Shown: positions 36,875-47,127 of the stretch, in pieces
How the letters are laid out: every line of letters starts with the position of its first letter
How positions within the stretch are numbered: position 1 is the stretch's first letter
Position numbers and translations under genes: made by a program
Source of the DNA: Trema orientale
Lineage: Eukaryota > Streptophyta > Magnoliopsida > Rosales > Cannabaceae
Reading direction: 5' to 3'
DNA length: 64,000 nucleotides
Assembly (NCBI GenBank): GCA_002914845.1
Contig: JXTC01000014.1
Span: 1,777,476-1,841,475, forward strand
The notes under the pieces: model-generated
Database searches by the model: none
Seen by the model: the letters and a program-made list of their open reading frames with translations, nothing else
Told to the model about the DNA's origin: nothing

Positions 36875-38160
36875 AAGTTTAGGTGAATGATCAACATTTT
36901 AAATTTGATTAAATTAGATGTCCACTTTTTAAATTTTATAGCTAAATGTCCAAGTATATATATTTTTAGACTTGGTAAATATACTTATCTACTAATTTCG
37001 GTTAATATAGTGAGTATATAATATTTTACACTTAGTATATAAACATATATACTGAATATTTTGCTATAATATTTGAAAAACGAATATTTATTTAAATTGG
37101 GCCCAGAATTTGGTCATTTTGCTATAAAATCTTTTTTTTTTTTGGCCCTTTCACAATCTAAAAGAGAGAAAACATCAAGACTACATAATATAGTACTATA
37201 AAAATTAGGAAATAATCTTAAAACTTGAATAAAAGATGAGTTTATATAAAGTAGTTGAAAGGAGAGAGTGATTTTCATGGAGATTGTAAAAAATAATTTT
37301 ATGTGTTTTTCATGTAGATCGTAAAAGAGGATTTACACACTTATTTTAGGTGTAAATACAAAGCTAAACAATAGGATAATAATATATTCCGTAATTATCT
37401 TTTGGGATAATTGTTTTTTTTTTTTAAATTAGGAGTTATTAGAGTTTTATTTTTATTTGAAGTCTTTTAATTAAGTTTTATAGTCTAATTAGGACCACTC
37501 TTTTAATTAAGATATTATATAATAACTCCATAAAAATATAGTTATTTTATGTTTTAGTGCATTTTATTTTTGCTATGTTGTTGTTAAAATTAATTAACTT
37601 TATTTGTTATTTCTTTTGTTTATTATTTTGTGTATGTAATATAGGTGAAAATGGGAAATGTGGTATTTTACAGTTGAAAAAGGCAAAAGATCAAAAGTAA
37701 AAAGCATCCAACCCCTCATTTATATTTTTATATTTCTCTCTAATTAATTTAAAAAATTTATTTATTAGACAAGCGTTTTTAATTATTTGCAAGATGCTTC
37801 TGATAGTCAAGTAGAAATATCATTCTAATTTAAATCCACTATATTTGTATAATGACTAAAATGAAAAAAGATTCATTAAATTCAAGCACTTTTTAGGAGC
37901 TTATAGAAATGAGACCAAATTTTGCTTAATTTCAGTAAATTTCTTTTTGTCAAATGTTATAGCAAAATGTTCGGTATATATGTTTATATACCAAGTATAA
38001 AAAATTATATACTCAGTACATTTCAGTACAGTAGCTAAAATTGGTAGATATATTTATCTAGCAAGTGTAAAAATATATATACCTGGACATTTAACTATAA
38101 CATTTTTAAAATGGATATCTACTTAATCAAATTTAAAATACTGGACATCCACCTAAATTT
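36875..38160. mobile_element. Large foldback element with ~250-bp inverted arms
   Basis: The left arm (36875-37130) starts AAGTTTAGGTGAATGATC and holds TATAAACATATATACTGAA and TTTTGCTATAATATTTGA. The right arm (about 37930-38160) ends GGACATCCACCTAAATTT and holds the inverted counterparts (CAAATGTTATAGCAAAATG, TATATGTTTATATACC). The roughly 800-base centre is AT-rich without a coding frame. A lone arm of the same family is at 21697-21905. Confidence 0.8.
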
Positions 38161-38486
38161 TTTCACTTTTTAATGGCTACACACAAAATAAATATATTTC
38201 TATCTCACTTATTTGCATGTCACTTTATTTATGTCTAAACACATAATTCTATTTTTCAATTTCATCATGATCTCCAGAAATTCATCTAATTATTAACCAA
38301 GTAATTAGAAGCAGTTCAGTGCAAAATAAGACAAACAAATTAATATAAGATAATTATGTGTTAAAGAGAGGCAGATAAAATCCAAGTTATATGATTAGGT
38401 TACTTTCTAATCTTAGACAAAAATATTTAGCTCATAACAAAATTTAATCATAAAATTTGATAACAAAATCCAAATCCAAATCATTA

Positions 38487-38865
38487 TAAAAGGTATAACA
38501 ATTAGATAAATGAGAAAAAGATGAAAAATGAAACTATTTTTGTGAATTTTTCGTTTAAGATGAGTTCTCAATGTCCTGTTGAAAGTAGTCTAAAACTAGT
38601 AATTGTCTACTTGAATTGGTACTTTAAAAAAGCTATTACAAATTGCTCTCAAGATTCTACTATTCAAAAATGGAGTTAAGATCTAATATACTAATACATA
38701 TTATAAGACTTTTTCGTAAATATTTCTCTTCCAAAAATGCAGTTCGTGGAGCTTGTATTATTCTAAAATAGAGCTTGGTGGCTTTCATTTTAGCTAATTG
38801 TTCTAAAAACCCTTGCTGATGAGAAGGATATGAAGTCACTTAATTTTGGCCATTGGATCAAGGGG
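38487..38865. repeat. Left arm of inverted duplication (pairs with 50804-51218)
   Basis: The sequence from AAATGAGAAAAAGATGAAAA through CAAATTGCTCTCAAGATTCT to CCATTGGATCAAGGGG is found in reverse complement at 50804-51218 with scattered differences. Homology ends abruptly after AAGGGG on both copies. Confidence 0.9.
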
Positions 38866-39284
38866 TGGAGGCTCAAGAGCTGTTAGATCTCGTGCTATAG
38901 TGAAAAGAGAGAGAAGCTTCTGGAACATGCATGCTGCCGCTGGCATTCAGGGAATGTTAAAGTGCGAGCCACGTGTTGCTTTATGGTTGGCAAGAGAAAA
39001 GGATTTTGAGGCGTGGCACTTTGTTGTGCCCATGGAAGCACTAGCACGGAGCTTGGCGGAGCTGCGATGCACATAGAATCGAGACAAGGAGTTGATAGCA
39101 CACAACAACTTACGCATGGGGCCTACTGTCCTCGGGGTTTTGGTAGTGCTCTCTAGATGTCGGTCATAAGCCTGAAGATAGAAGTAGAGCTACGTGTCAT
39201 GTTGTGGTTCGTTGAGGCTGGATGAATGCACGAGGCTCATGTCACATGGGATCCGAGCAAGTGAAAAATGGTCAACAATTAAAG
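38866..39284. other. GC-richer non-coding block
   Basis: Base composition changes sharply here (for example CATGCATGCTGCCGCTGGC and GCACGGAGCTTGGCGGAGCTG). Open frames at 38846-39076 and on the opposite strand overlap and match nothing I know. A similar composition resumes at 40038-40160 after the inserted MITE, so the two pieces may be one older element or gene fragment. Identity unknown. Confidence 0.55.
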
Positions 39285-40037
39285 GGCGCGTTTCGTTGGA
39301 TGGAACGAGTGTTAGAAATGGAATAACCATTCCACTAAACTACCCATCCTACTTTTTAGTTTAAAAAGTGAAAATAGAATTCTCATTCTAATGGAAACTT
39401 ATTTCCATCAATTGGTGAAATTTTGTTTCCATTGCTTCTCCTAAGAAATTACCATTCCATTCTTTAAGTCATAATTAAATTGACATTATTTCTCTTTTTG
39501 CCCACAGAATGTAAACTTTCTTATATACATTTAAGAATTTTAATAGTAGTAATATTCATTATTTCTCATTTTGTACACATATAGAAATGCTATTTTTCAG
39601 ATTTTCAATATGCAACTATATTTTTGTTACTTTTTTAAGATTAAGTTACTCACACATATTTAAAAATAATTTATCATTTTTTAAATCCTAATAACAATAA
39701 TTACCAAATTGAAAATAAAATTCTGTAGTTTATTTTATTCCGATATTACTAATTAATTATATAAAGTAATGAATTTTTTAATTTGAAATAATAACTTTTT
39801 ATCAATTAAATTTTAATAGTTAAAAAATATAAAAAATTAAAAAAAAGGGTATTATAGTCAATACAACACGTATTCTATTCTATTCCACCATTAACCAAAC
39901 ACAATAATTCTTATTCTATTAATGATTCTAATTTTTAACCAAACAATGGAATAAAATTTGTATTCTTATTCTCATTCCATTCCATTATAATTCTCATTAC
40001 GATACTAATTCCATTCCACGAAACAAACATCACTTTA
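39285..40037. mobile_element. MITE-like element, possibly PIF/Harbinger type
   Basis: The left end AAGGGCGCGTTTCGTTGGATGG pairs with the inverted right end (GTGATGTTTGTTTCGTGGAATGG on the minus strand). The interior is rich in inverted ATTCCATT/AATGGAAT motifs. TTA borders the left end and TTA follows the right end, which would be a 3-bp target-site duplication. It has no coding capacity and splits the GC-richer block. Confidence 0.65.
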
Positions 40038-40334
40038 TTGTCTACATGCACCCTTCACCGGTGCGAATGTCACACGTTCATTGTGACTCCTTGATGCTAA
40101 TCCGACGGCCTGAATCATGTGTGATGGTGTAACCCCTGCACTTCGTTCTTGAGTCCAAAAGGGTTTTTGAATTATTTTTTTTATTTTTTATACTCTTGTT
40201 TGATTACTCTTTTTTTTTTTCCAAATTTTGTTTTGTTTACGGTTACCTGGATAAATTAGAATTGAATTGATTTTAGTATTTAACAAAGTTTAGTAGACAA
40301 TGGGAACAATAGCTTATATTCATTTTTTTTTTCA

Positions 40335-40815
40335 GAGTTTATAGTGTCTGTGGTCCCTGAACTTTTTAGAATGTGACAAATTCGTCATTGAACTAAAAAA
40401 AGTGACCAATTCGTCCTTAAATTTACAATAATACCACAATTTGGTCCAAATTTAAAATGGATGTTTGTTTTGTTACTGGGCCTCCAGATTCTTCTTTTTT
40501 TGCAGAGGGTTTTTAGCACCTTGGCTTTTGAACTTTTTAAAAGGTAACAATTTTATCACAATTTCATACTTGAACTGAAAAATAATGACCAATTCGACAT
40601 AAATTTACAGTAATAATACAATTTGTCACATTTTAAAAAGTTCAAGGACCACAAGGACCATAGACTCCGTTACAAAATAAACATCCGTTTATATTTTGGA
40701 CTAAATTGTAGCATTATTATAAATTCGAGGACCAATTTGTCACTTATTTTAGTTGAAGGACTAAATTATCACATTTAAAAAAAATTCAGGGACCACAGGA
40801 GCTAAAAACCTTTTT
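40335..40815. mobile_element. Interleaved inverted repeats (overlapping MITEs)
   Basis: Four versions of one terminus are present. Two are forward: 40335-40385 with GTGGTCCCTGAACTTTTTAG, and 40510-40555 with GGCTTTTGAACTTTTTAAAA. Two are inverted: 40620-40670 with AAAAAGTTCAAGGACCACAA, and 40750-40815 with AAAAATTCAGGGACCACAGG. By best match, forward 1 pairs with inverted 1 and forward 2 with inverted 2, so the two hairpins interleave rather than nest. Non-coding. Confidence 0.7.
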
Positions 40816-40899
40816 TTTAATTTGTGACTGTGTGTTTCTACATATAAGTTTGTGGTTTTAATTATCTACGCCACACATATCACAAAGTAGACAACAAGT

Positions 40900-41322
40900 T
40901 TTTGACACTGTTGTCAGAAATTAATCTACTATTTTTTATTAATATAAATTTTAATTCTAGTTCAAAATTTTTTGTTTTTGTTTGTTGAAGGTATTTTTTT
41001 TGGCTATTTGTATGCAAAGGGTGAGAGGCTTTGGGACTTATATAACTTATTCCTCTTGATTTGGAAATTGAAAGAACTTTTAGGAGACTTAGGCAGAAAA
41101 AGTGAAAAGCTTCATCTCACTATTTTATTATAGCCAACCGAGAGCCACAAATTAAGGATGAACCAAAAAGGTCTTTTGAGAGACTACACCGTACCACATG
41201 TAGATGGGATTCATTCTAGTATTAGAAGGTTGTTCATCCAAGTCAACAACTTTGAAATCAAACCCACCATCATCCAAATGATTAAAACTTCGGTTCATTT
41301 GGGAGGTTCAAATAATTATTAA
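40900..41322 (+). pseudogene. Ty3/Gypsy gag start and primer-binding-site remnant
   Basis: A 54-codon frame (41158-41322) reads LLRDYTVPHVDGIHSSIRR, then NNFEIKPTIIQMIKTSVHLG. This is the conserved start of gag in plant Ty3 elements (L-R-D-Y, then N-N-F-E-x-K-P). About 250 bases upstream, TTTGACACTGTTGTCAGAAA (40901-40920) looks like a decayed form of the TGGCGCCGTTGTCGGGGA primer-binding site of such elements, with CG positions turned to CA or TG. The frame ends at a stop, and no further gag or pol follows. Confidence 0.7.
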
Positions 41323-41895
41323 GACTTCTAGTCTGTAGTAGAGTGTATAATTCAAACTTCAGAAATAGCCACATAGAGGTGAGGCCTTAATTCGTGCATC
41401 TGCCGGTTCAAGCGAGGGGGAGGAGTGACGCCGGAGCTTTGTCCAAGGGTGGGTGGTGGTTGTTCGACAAGGAGGTGGTCGGAGAGGGGGTGGTGTCGGC
41501 AAGTTTCACATGAAGATAAGGGGAAAGAAATTTACGGATTTGGGTTTGGTTTGGGATGTTTAAGCGACTTTGCAGACTTCAAGTTGGGGGGGGGTCTATC
41601 TTTTTAAAATTGTGAAATGACCCCAGACTGTAAAATCGTAAAACGACCCCAAGTTCTGTTAATATTCTCATATAAGTCCAACTTCAATAAACGTTTAAAA
41701 TTCGACAATTAACCCCAAAAATATGATTAAATTTCCAATTAAGTAGTAATTAAATGTGGGTTTTTACACTTACGGCTCACCTGAGGTAACTGTTTATTAA
41801 AGTAAAAGCCATAGAAGACCCTTCCTACAAAATTAGCCGATTCATACTAAATAGTTTATATTTTATTAAAAAAGATTCTTTTTTTTCGTTTTTTT
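41323..41895. other. Intergenic
   Basis: It includes a G-rich patch (41410-41600, for example GAGGGGGAGGAGTGACGCCGG and a run of eight G near 41588). The open frame at 41425-41607 follows this composition and matches nothing I recognise. Confidence 0.5.
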
Positions 41896-42393
41896 CCCTC
41901 ATAAAATTAGATTTTTTGAGAAATTATCCAAACACTCCTAAATAACTTTGCAGCCTAAACTATCTTTGGAAGCAATTGAACAACCCTTTAATCACTTGAA
42001 GAAAATCCTCGTAAAATTAGAATGAAAAAACTCTGGGATTGCCTTATTTTATTATATGGGCTTTTTGTCTTTTTTTTTTTTTTTTTTTTTGCCTTGAATG
42101 TACAATGTTTGTCCCACAGTGTCCCTAATACATACAAATTTCATAAATGCTTCTCAAAATTTTAAAATATTTCAAATATACCTCGCTCCATTAGTTTTTT
42201 TTTTTGGGGGAATCTATTATTTTGAGATTTTTACTCTTTGAGAGGAGAAATGATCCAACTTACATACTTCGGGCTGGGAGGGCAAAAAAAGAAAAATTTA
42301 TGTACATAAAATTTGATTCAGAGACACACACACACACAAAAAAAAATGGTTTCTCTATTCCAAATCTAAAACAAGATACAGATGCAAGAATGC

Positions 42394-42550
42394 TTTACTA
42401 ATTGGTAACCATTAACTGGTACCAAAGAAAATAAACTTTCAAAATCTCCCTGATTAAAAAGTCCGTGCAATTAAGTCGTTTTTCCTAACTATCATTGAAA
42501 TTGACAATAAATTATCTCACGTGCCATTGAACAAAAAAGAAAGAAAAAAG
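42394..42550. repeat. Exact inverted match to 50124-50279
   Basis: From TTTACTAATTGGTAACC to ACAAAAAAGAAAGAAAAAA, this stretch is identical by eye to the reverse complement of 50124-50279, about 156 bases. The partner directly abuts the assembly gap. Confidence 0.93.
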
Positions 42551-43070
42551 AAAAGCATAACAGATATGTAACTTATTGTATACGGTTGCACATAAAAGGC
42601 TGAAAGTGTTAGAATAATATTATTTGTTGACAAAACTAATGAAAAGAGATATTTTATAAATAATTTGATAATTCAGGGGCAATTACGTGTCATTTAAAAT
42701 GGGCAAAATGAGACGAAAGATAAACCAGTTTCGCTAAACGAATAAAAACCAAGGATTTACATTTAAAAGAGAAAAAGAAAAAGAAAAAGAAATTGAGCCT
42801 TAAATAACATAATATAGTAAAATGACTTACCCGAAAACTTCGGTCAAATAGAAATTGTGAAGAATTAGAATTCGTCACAAATAAGGATACTTAGCGGGCC
42901 TTTATTATTATATTAGAATATTCCGAAACGTTTCCTTTTTTCCTTTTGTTCTCCTTTTTTTTTTTTTTTTGATGTAAACTGTTTCCCTTTTCTTATTTTG
43001 TATAACTATTATTATTATTTTTATTATTTCAAAAGAAATAAGAACCGACTCTGTTGAAACACCTTTAAAA

Positions 43071-43077
43071 TATAAAG
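43071..43077 (+). promoter_or_regulatory. TATA box of RING-H2 gene 2
   Basis: TATAAAG stands 93 bases upstream of the ATG. Its counterpart in gene 1 is TATAAAT at 25290. The sequence between TATA and ATG is CT-rich in both genes (CTCTCCGTATCTCTCTCCCT here). Confidence 0.6.
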
Positions 43078-43163
43078 GGGTGGCTATCGAATTGAACCGA
43101 CTCCTTGCCTCAGAGCAAGCCCCCAGAAATTGAGATTGATCTCTCCGTATCTCTCTCCCTCTA

Positions 43164-44000
43164 ATGGCGATAATCGTGCGCACGGCTGAGCACCGAATCC
43201 CAGATGACCCATCCCTTCAAGAGACTCAGATGTCCCTCGTTTTCGATGTGGTTGATAAGTTTTTGTCGGACAAGGATGGAGTGGACGATGTCATCACATA
43301 CGAGATGACAACCCAAGAAGTTGAACTCCCAGCCGACAACCTGACCGATGAAGAGGACGCGTACTCGTTCGTGAAACTTGCCTTATCCATGACAGATGAC
43401 TCAATGGCGTGGCAATTGGAAGGCCGCCCTCTTCTCTGGATGGAACCGCTGCTCCAGGGCCGCGGCTTTGCCCCGGCCGAGGAGGTTGGCCTAGACGACC
43501 TGGCGTGGAGGATTTCGGCCCATCTTCGTACGGTGGTATGGACTAGTTTCTGTAGGGATCAAAGCAGGATGGGAATGCGGGTCATAATCGAGAAGCATAC
43601 CGTTGTCCCACACCGAGTGTACGAAGAGATATTACGTGAAGCTGGTGGTGCTGATCAGCCTCCTCACTCGTCCACGCTTACTCCGTTGGTATTCGAGTAT
43701 TTGCCAGGAGACCCAACCTACCTGGTTTTGATGGGATCGGCTACTGCAGCATCGGCAACAGCAGCAGCAGCTGGCTTACTCATATCAGTGCCAGCGGCGG
43801 ATGATGATGATGATTGTGTTATCTGCTTGGCAAAGGTGATGCTTGGCTCCCAGCTGCCGTGCTCTCATATGTTTCACACTGATTGCATATTGAGGTGGCT
43901 TGGAAGGAGGCTTAGTTGCCCTGTTTGTCGCTCTGAGTTTGAGCTGCCACCACCTACTACTACTACTACTATTCCTCCTCCTCCTCCTCCTCCTGTCTAG
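43164..44000 (+). CDS. RING-H2 zinc-finger protein, probable E3 ubiquitin ligase (paralogue 2)
   Basis: Intronless, 278 residues. The RING-H2 finger occupies residues 218-255 with the same spacing as paralogue 1 ([25 protein letters not shown]), so all eight zinc ligands are present. It differs from paralogue 1 mainly by triplet-repeat growth. There is an Ala-rich insert (GCAGCA run) and a DDDDD run just before the finger, and the C-terminal tail is a Thr run followed by seven prolines from ACT and CCT repeats. The start ATG is the first in frame, with stops upstream. Ubiquitin transfer with an E2 partner is inferred from the finger; substrate and location are unknown. Both copies are open throughout, so both may be active. 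Confidence 0.88.
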   Translation: MAIIVRTAEHRIPDDPSLQETQMSLVFDVVDKFLSDKDGVDDVITYEMTTQEVELPADNLTDEEDAYSFVKLALSMTDDSMAWQLEGRPLLWMEPLLQGRGFAPAEEVGLDDLAWRISAHLRTVVWTSFCRDQSRMGMRVIIEKHTVVPHRVYEEILREAGGADQPPHSSTLTPLVFEYLPGDPTYLVLMGSATAASATAAAAGLLISVPAADDDDDCVICLAKVMLGSQLPCSHMFHTDCILRWLGRRLSCPVCRSEFELPPPTTTTTIPPPPPPPV

Positions 44001-44236
44001 TGCTATTTTTTATTTAATTTAAGAAACTACGTTACTTTGGTACAATATCCTTAATGTCTTGACTCTTGTTATCGAGCCTGTATAGAATTGAATGTTCGAT
44101 ATACGAACAAGATTTTGTACTCATGTGTTTGTTGAATTGCTCAGCTGAAAATCTACGCTCTCTATGTATTTGTTAAATTGTTTAGCTGAAAATTTATATT
44201 GTATCAATGGAATTCGCGACCCAATTCCGGAATATT

Positions 44237-44500
44237 ATCAGAGGTGGGTATAATTTATATTAATAACGTGATAGAAATCAAAACCAAAACGAATAACATT
44301 AACAAAGAGCACTTGTTTCAATTTTTCTTATTTTTCTTGATGTACCTAAAATCTAATAGAAATAAATTATTTACAATCATCGATATCCAAACTTAAACAT
44401 GAGACGCACAAATTGACCAGGAGAACATGTTTTAGCTATATTGTAGGGATGTCAAAAAATAAAATAAAGATTGTTATCAGAGGTGGGTATAATTTCTCTA
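44237..44500. repeat. Short direct repeat (TATCAGAGGTGGGTATAATTT)
   Basis: A 21-base phrase occurs at about 44238 and again at about 44476, before the LRR remnant. It may mark a small local duplication. Confidence 0.6.
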
Positions 44501-45080
44501 AATTGTGTCAATCTTTCTAATAACTATTTAAGTGGAAAGATGGTATTCTCTTCAATACTGGAGGACCTTGAACATGTTGACCTCCATAACAATAGCCTTG
44601 ATGGCTCACTTCCAGTTGATCTCCCATCCACTATCAAATTCTTTTCATCGTCAAAAAATAAAATTAGTGGAGAGGAGAGATTCCTTAATCCATTTGCAAC
44701 ATGGATAAGCTGTCAGTGCTTGGCAAAAATCAAAGAACTAGCGGTGCTAGATCTACAAATGAACAAATTTCAAGTTGCCATCTTGCCACACTTCGAAAGG
44801 AGAAAATGTAATCTCAGAAGTCTTCACCTCAGCAACAATAAGCTGAAAGGGTCAATACCTCTTGCTCTTGGGAACGACAAGATTAATGACACCTTCCCTT
44901 TCAAACCTCCAGGTTCTTGTCTCGAGCTCTAAAACAGATTTCAAGGTCCAATAGTGGATCCAATGACCAACTTTCCATTTGTGAAGTTGCGGGTTATCGA
45001 CATCTCACACAAGTTCAGTGGTCGGTTGCCTACAATATACATCGACAGGTTCAAGGCTATGATAAATCAGTGGTCGGTTC
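44471..45080 (+). pseudogene. Receptor-like protein (LRR) fragment
   Basis: The plus-strand frame 44471-44932 holds plant extracellular LRR units: NLSNNYLSGKM, LEHVDLHNNSLDGSLP, LAVLDLQMNKF-like and LRSLHLSNNKLKGSIPLAL, then NDKINDTFPF. After a frameshift near 44910-44935 the conserved block continues in another frame as GPIVDPMTNFPFVKLRVIDIS and SGRLPTIYIDRFKAMI. This is the C-terminal LRR region of Cf/RLP-type receptor-like proteins. The N-terminal LRRs, membrane segment and tail are absent, and frames are broken, so this is a relic of a defence-type receptor gene. Confidence 0.85.
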
Positions 45081-45123
45081 ATCCCCTTTGTTTTTTATTT
45101 TGACAATTTTTTTATGTTATTGA

Positions 45124-45854
45124 TCATACACTGTTGCCCTTAAAAGTAACTTTTCCGGGTTTTTTTTTTTTTTCCCCTTTTTGGCAAGTTATTGGTCCTT
45201 TGTTTGATGAATACCTACTAACCCAAATCAAAGCCTCTATCACATTTTTGTTTTCTAATGAGGCACTCGGTGCCTCAAAATGAAATGAGAAACCGAATAA
45301 TTTACCTATATATGTTTTTCTTCTTTCATTTTATTTGCTAATAAAACGTAATACTTACCCTTCTTATTTTTCCTTTTTCTCTTGAGTACTTAATCATATT
45401 GATCTTTATGTTTAGGACTAAGTGCTTGGCCTGAAAATAAGTTGGTACATCAGTTTTAGGAGAAATTATAAATTTTCAATTCCTCGTTTCATGGATTGCT
45501 TCTATTTCTGTGTGATGCACGTACACAAAAATAAGTGACAGCATGATTTAGTATCCGAATATTCTACCCAATTTATTAGAGAACTAGTACTTAACGAAAT
45601 TTTATTCTTATTTCTTTATTATTGCTGCATACATAACGTGAGATTTTTCCTCTTTTATGAAGAACAGAATTTTCAAGGAATAATTAGAATCTTAGGTTAA
45701 GATAGAACCCAGGGGAGGAAATTCAGAAGATTTGACAGGGTTAAGACCAGTTGCAACTAATCGTTTTAGCTCCCATCTTGGCGAAGTTTTTGACACAGCA
45801 AGAGGAGGAAATTGGGGAGACTGTGTAGGGTTTGGACCTGTTACGACTAATCAT
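45124..45854. other. Intergenic
   Basis: AT-rich. GGGGAGGAAATTCAGAAGATTTGACAGGGTT-like and GAGGAGGAAATTGGGGAGACTG-like phrases (about 45711 and 45802) form a weak direct repeat. No gene is supported. Confidence 0.5.
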
Positions 45855-46165
45855 AAAATTAAAATAGAAAAAACTCTGGGATTGCCTTATTTTATTATAT
45901 GAGCTTTTTTTGCTTTTTTTTTTTTATATTTTTTATTTTTTACCTCGACTACACAATGATTATCCCACAATGTCCCTAATACATACAAATTGCATAAATG
46001 CTTCTCAAACTTTTAAAATGTTTCAAAAATACCTCATTCCATTAGGATTTTTTTTTTCCTGGGGACAAAATCCATTATTTTGAGATTCTTACTCTTTAAG
46101 AGAAGTGATGCAACTTACATTCTTCGGGCTCGGGGGACAAAGCAAAAAAATTCTGTACATAAAAG
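45855..46165 (+). repeat. Third copy of the RING-gene distal upstream segment
   Basis: It closely matches 42014-42310: ACTCTGGGATTGCCTTATTT, GTCCCTAATACATACAAATT, TTTTGAGATTCTTACTCTTT and CATTCTTCGGGCT. It stops before the proximal promoter and contains no RING coding sequence. Confidence 0.88.
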
Positions 46166-46383
46166 AACTCTAAACAATTATGAGCCTGAACAAAAAGCAT
46201 CAAAATCTTCCTATAATGAAAAAAGTGTTGGAGTTTAAAAACCCAACAAATACGTTTTTAGAGGTCCAATGTTTCTTTACGTAAGTCAAGGCCTTCCTTC
46301 CTCGACATTTTCTTATCCAAAAAGAAGGTTTAAGAATGATGAATTCTCCAACTCAACTAAATCATCTATAATCATCAAATCAA

Positions 46384-46551
46384 AACTTTTCCTATGCACC
46401 CTATACTGAGACTTTCCTATGCACCCTATACTGAGACTTTCCTATGCACCCTATGCTGAGACTTTCCCATGCACCCTATGCTGAAACTTTCCTTTACACC
46501 CTATGCTGAAACTTTCCTTTACACCCTATGCTGAAACTTTCCTTTACAGGT
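46384..46551. repeat. Minisatellite, 25-bp unit, about 6.5 copies
   Basis: The unit is ACTTTCCTATGCACCCTAT followed by ACTGAG. It changes stepwise along the array (TATACTGAG, then TATGCTGAG, then CTTTACACC...CTGAA), which indicates local unit-by-unit expansion. Confidence 0.95.
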
Positions 46552-46627
46552 CCAAATGGTTTATTTTCAGTCACGTACAAGTTTGGTCTTTAAAACTCCC
46601 TCCGCCGAGATATTCCATTGTTTTCGC

Positions 46628-46935
46628 CAGCTGCACGGCTTCGAGTAGAAGTCTGTTGCCTCCCCTGAAATCGCACCCAATTTTCTCTTCCAGCTGCACC
46701 CCTTCGAATACAAGCTGGCTGTCTCCGCTGAATAAGCCCCTGGTTTTCTCCTCCGGCTGCACCAATTTGAATAGACGCGTGCCTCCCCTGAACTTGTTCC
46801 TGGTTTTCTACTCTTGTACTAGTTCGCATGGTTGCCTCCCTCCCCCGAGCTAGCCTCCGGATAAGTCCTCCAGCTGAATTAGTTCGAATAAGAGCCTGTC
46901 TATCCAGAAATACACCCCACAGATAATACTTTGAT
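46628..46935. repeat. Diverged tandem repeat, 57-63-bp unit, five copies
   Basis: Units start near 46628, 46691, 46754, 46814 and 46871. The shared skeleton is CAGCTGCAC, TTCGAATA, GCCTCCCCTGAA and TGGTTTTCTCTTC. The periods (63, 63, 60, 57) are all multiples of three. Several frames stay open through the array on both strands, including 46590-46940 (minus) and 46503-46853 (plus). No known protein is recognised. It lies just 3' of the minus-strand gene at 47128-48272 and could be part of its 3' UTR. Confidence 0.85.
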
Positions 46936-47127
46936 CTCAAAACTGCACAAGAGAATCATAAATTTCAGGAAAAAAGAAAAAAAAAAAAAAAAAGGAAAAA
47001 AAAAACAGAAAAATAGAACACAGATTACTAAATAACTCACATTTGTAATTGAAAGGAAGAACGTTTGAAGTGTAGATCACTACAGAATCATTTTTCAGAC
47101 AAGTGTCTTGTTCAATCATCATGTTTA

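Larger units (their letters stand above)
41900..44075 (+). repeat. Segmental duplication, copy 2 (contains RING-H2 gene 2)
   Basis: It matches 21915-26330 in the same orientation, with the upstream block, gene and 3' flank in the same order but about 2 kb shorter. The block 42014-42310 is present a third time at 45855-46165. Confidence 0.85.

Noticed and set aside
38846-39101. Overlapping frames on both strands in the GC-rich block
   Set aside because: Both frames open because of composition; no domain, and the start of the plus frame lies across the duplication breakpoint.
41425-41607. Gly/Cys-rich 60-codon frame
   Set aside because: G-rich patch, no family; not supported as a gene.
46503-46853. 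116-codon plus-strand frame through the tandem repeats
   Set aside because: Equally open frames run on the other strand; without transcripts, neither can be chosen, so it is reported only as a repeat.
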